Source: Phocaeicola salanitronis DSM 18170
GTDB lineage: Bacteria > Bacteroidota > Bacteroidia > Bacteroidales > Bacteroidaceae
Length of the DNA: 64,000 nucleotides
NCBI RefSeq assembly: GCF_000190575.1
Contig: NC_015164.1
Span: forward strand, 372,001 to 436,000
Reading direction: 5' to 3'
This document shows positions 61,850 through 64,000 of the stretch, one piece after another. The position numbers and the translations under genes are program-made. The notes under the pieces are model-generated. The model was not told the DNA's origin. It did no database searches and was given only the letters and a program-made list of their open reading frames with translations. How positions within the stretch are numbered: position 1 is the first letter of the stretch; each line of letters opens with the position of its first letter.

Positions 61850-62743
61850 ATGAAGATGAAGAATAAAGAAGCAATGACCGCAACCATATCGACATGTATC
61901 GGTCTGTTCGACTTCCTCAAGGAAAAGGTCGGCGAACGCAAGACAAGGACAGAAGCCTATTGCGACCTGTTGGACAAGTCGCTGGCAGGCTTTGTTTCCC
62001 CTTTTTTAAGAAATCAGGATTTCGAGCTCAGGCCGAGGCAGTGCCATGTGACCGTTTCAGACCTCGCAACCGAATGGCGGTGGCACAGGGCTACTGTCCG
62101 TTCCTTTCTTGATACGCTGGAATCATTCGGACAGCTGGAAAGGACGAAACTGCCGAAAAGCATGGTCATCACCATGCACCTGCATGATGGCAGCCATGCC
62201 GTACCCGATATTGTGCAGGGAACCGCAGGCATTGTCCGTCAACTGAACGGAATCCTGTCCGAATGGATAAACGGCAGCACCACTTCCGATGACGCCGGTA
62301 TTGCGTGTGGTCAGATTGTACACCAGTCCATCACCGATGTCGGACTCAAGTATGAACTGCCGGAAGACGACTGCAGTGTCACCTTGCAGAAGTTGCCGGA
62401 GAGGATGAACACGCGGGTGCTGAAAATTCACACCGCTGCTGTGGAGTGCATCGTTCTTGCTGCCCTGCGGAAAGTGTTGCGCCGGTCGAAGCCGGAAGAA
62501 AGCATGAAACTCATGCAATACTTCTGTTTTGATCTGGGAGCAAGCTGGCCGTCATTCATTGACCTGTCAAAGACTCTTGCAGAGCAAATTCTGAACTCAG
62601 GGAAAGAAAAGGACATCGACCACGACGACGACCGTCAGCTGCTCCTTGACGACCTTCACGACCCGTTCCTGTCGGCTGCGGCGAAAGCCCTGGAGAAATC
62701 CGCAGGTGCGGACTGCCGAACCCCATTGTATAACCACGGATAA
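61850..62743 (+). CDS. HTH-like protein upstream of the relaxase
   Basis: 297 residues (ATG 61850; ATG 61856 or 61874 also possible). VSDLATEWRWHRATVRSFLD, with a downstream FGQLER wing, reads as a winged helix near residues 65-95. The C-terminal half is helical and unrecognised. Its position 180 nt before the relaxase, with oriT-like hairpins between, suggests a mobilization or copy regulator; this is inferred. Confidence 0.6.
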   Translation: MKMKNKEAMTATISTCIGLFDFLKEKVGERKTRTEAYCDLLDKSLAGFVSPFLRNQDFELRPRQCHVTVSDLATEWRWHRATVRSFLDTLESFGQLERTKLPKSMVITMHLHDGSHAVPDIVQGTAGIVRQLNGILSEWINGSTTSDDAGIACGQIVHQSITDVGLKYELPEDDCSVTLQKLPERMNTRVLKIHTAAVECIVLAALRKVLRRSKPEESMKLMQYFCFDLGASWPSFIDLSKTLAEQILNSGKEKDIDHDDDRQLLLDDLHDPFLSAAAKALEKSAGADCRTPLYNHG

Positions 62744-62768
62744 TCCGACCGATAACCGGCGTAGCCGT

Positions 62769-62858
62769 CCTGCCGTTTATAGCAGGCATCCGGGCTTGCC
62801 CGTCTGCCACCAAACAAAGGGATGGGGAGCCTAATACCCCAATGACAGGAGCCATTGG
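62769..62858 (+). other. Candidate origin of transfer (oriT)
   Basis: Four dyads in 90 nt directly before the relaxase: CCTGC/GCAGG (62769-62786), CGGGC/GCCCG (62791-62802), TGGGG/CCCCA (62823-62841) and CCAATG/CATTGG (62839-62858). The CCCCA/CCAATG arms overlap, so they could alternate. Relaxase genes of this type usually lie beside their nick site; the exact nick is not identified. Confidence 0.5.
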
Positions 62859-62924
62859 GAGAGATGTCCAGGCAGGCAGCAAGCTGGGACATGAAAGATT
62901 ATCCAATGCAACAGAAGAAGCAGT

Positions 62925-64000
62925 ATGGCAAATGCAAAACAGGTTCTCGACGTTCAGGTCTCCAAAGGCATCACCACCGCCCAAAGCAACGAACATCTGC
63001 GTAACCGCAGTGAGAAGGCGGCGGAATATGCCATGAAGAAAGGTAACTACGACCCGACAAGGGAACATCTGAACTTTGAGATAGTAAACGGCAAGGTGCG
63101 TCCTGTGGACAAAAGCCGGAGCATTCCGGATAGGATGGCCGACAGTCTCCGTCAGCGGGGTATTAAGGACCCGAACGAAGGACTGGTGGAACCCAAGTAC
63201 AGGACGGTGGTCAACATTATCCTCGGCGGCTCCCGCGAACTGATGCGGCAGCTTGCCTTTGGAAAGCAGGATGTGGATTTCGAGCAAGGAGCGGACAACA
63301 GCCGGATCGTCAGAAAGCCGGAAATTGAGCAGTGGGCAAAGGATGCCTATAGATTCATCAGTGAAAAGTATGGCGAGCAGAACATCGCGGCGTTCGTTGT
63401 GCACCTCGATGAACAGAATCCCCATGTACATTGTACGCTACTGCCAATAAAGGACGGCAAGTTTGCATACAAGGAGATATTTGCCGGAAAGGACAAATAC
63501 GAGTACAGCGCGAGAATGAAGCAGCTGCACAGCGACTTTGCCGAGGTGAACAGGAAGTGGGGACTTGCCAGAGGCAGCAGCGTCTCAGAGTCCGGCGCTC
63601 GTCACAGAACAACTGAGGAATACCGTCGTATGCTGTCGGAGGAATGTACGACCATTGAGGAACAGATAGCCCGGCACAAAGAAGTCCTTTCGGATCTCCA
63701 ATCGGACATCCGGCTGGCAGAGCGCAGGGTTAAGGGTCTGACCTCTATGGTGGAAAATCTTTTGAAGAAGCAAGCGGAGAAAGAGGCAAGGCTCGCCGTT
63801 CTTGAAGACGAACTGAAAGAGCACAAGGGCGATGCCGATGCCATATCCGCCGAGACGGACAAGCTGAAAAAGGAGCTTGCCTATATCCAGCTTAAACTGG
63901 CAGACAAACAGGATAAGCTGAAGCTGGCTGACCGACAGCTGTCCGACCTCAAAGAGAACATGGATGCCATTCAGGAGAGGACAGAACATCTCAAGGAAGA
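62925..64000 (+). CDS. Mob_Pre (MobV-type) relaxase, 3' end cut by window edge
   Basis: The start is ATG 62925 (MANAKQVLDVQVSKGITTAQ); the frame is open to the last base, so at least 358 residues are visible. The metal-binding motif is H160-L-D-E-Q-N-P-H167-V-H169 (HLDEQNPHVHC), and an N-terminal HLRNRSEKAAEY fits motif I. From about residue 240 the protein becomes a long coiled coil, as is common in Bacteroides Mob proteins. It nicks one strand at oriT and pilots it into the recipient cell. Confidence 0.92.
   Translation, partial: MANAKQVLDVQVSKGITTAQSNEHLRNRSEKAAEYAMKKGNYDPTREHLNFEIVNGKVRPVDKSRSIPDRMADSLRQRGIKDPNEGLVEPKYRTVVNIILGGSRELMRQLAFGKQDVDFEQGADNSRIVRKPEIEQWAKDAYRFISEKYGEQNIAAFVVHLDEQNPHVHCTLLPIKDGKFAYKEIFAGKDKYEYSARMKQLHSDFAEVNRKWGLARGSSVSESGARHRTTEEYRRMLSEECTTIEEQIARHKEVLSDLQSDIRLAERRVKGLTSMVENLLKKQAEKEARLAVLEDELKEHKGDADAISAETDKLKKELAYIQLKLADKQDKLKLADRQLSDLKENMDAIQERTEHLKE

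Noticed and set aside
62556..63431. 291-codon reverse frame across the oriT region and relaxase start.
   Set aside because: The plus strand carries a clear relaxase with the HxDExxPHxH motif and the reverse frame resembles nothing.

Overview
The window looks like the accessory genome of a gut Bacteroidales (Bacteroides, Phocaeicola or Parabacteroides type). Recognisable starts are preceded by the Bacteroidetes -7 box (TAnnTTTG) and not by Shine-Dalgarno sites. The mobile genes are of Bacteroides kinds: IntDOT-like tyrosine recombinases, a DUF3408-type protein beside ParA, LPD11, and a Mob_Pre relaxase. No rRNA or tRNA gene was seen.

Layout. 1-1.9 kb: DUF4143 ATPase tail, a small CxC/CxxC protein, a DUF6155-like protein and the C-terminal half of a YqiA-type esterase. 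2.1-5.8 kb: two tandem tyrosine recombinases, a RhuM-like protein and two excisionase-type HTH proteins. 5.9-21.5 kb: an RNA-repair and nucleic-acid-processing region with RtcB ligase, Doc/Fic, a DprA-like protein, three related DUF6557-like proteins, a W-repeat protein, and the operon WYL regulator - DEDDh exonuclease - DUF262/DUF1524 - DUF262 - metallophosphoesterase. Five promoters here carry the same TGCC-N7-GGCA inverted repeat 11-12 nt upstream of the -7 box, so most of these genes may form one regulon. 21.9-22.9 kb: no genes, but a dense hairpin array and a TGCC-rich tract. 22.9-25.5 kb: the N-terminal half of the esterase family seen at 1.5 kb, a Fic protein and a likely PD-(D/E)XK nuclease.

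25.5-44.2 kb is a defence island. It holds an AbiEi/AbiEii toxin-antitoxin pair with a clear inverted-repeat operator, lying between a AAA ATPase gene and a duplicated remnant of that gene's 3' end. It also holds hipB with a truncated hipA, an AT-rich DUF262 + HEPN pair, an IS66-family insertion, and a translationally coupled operon (unknown protein, SF1 helicase-nuclease, DUF6361-like, PLD nuclease, SF2 helicase) that resembles Azaca.

44.3-64 kb is the backbone of a conjugative or mobilizable element: small accessory proteins behind a repeated leader motif, SSB, LPD11, a Y-family polymerase with YolD, DUF3408/ParA flanked by AT-rich repeats, a resistance operon (MATE pump and Vat/CatB-type acetyltransferase) with a leader ORF, a GNAT cluster, a non-canonical serine-recombinase-like protein, then a lipoprotein/membrane operon leading to oriT-like hairpins and a Mob_Pre relaxase that runs off the end. 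Family names are from reading the translations; no database search was possible.
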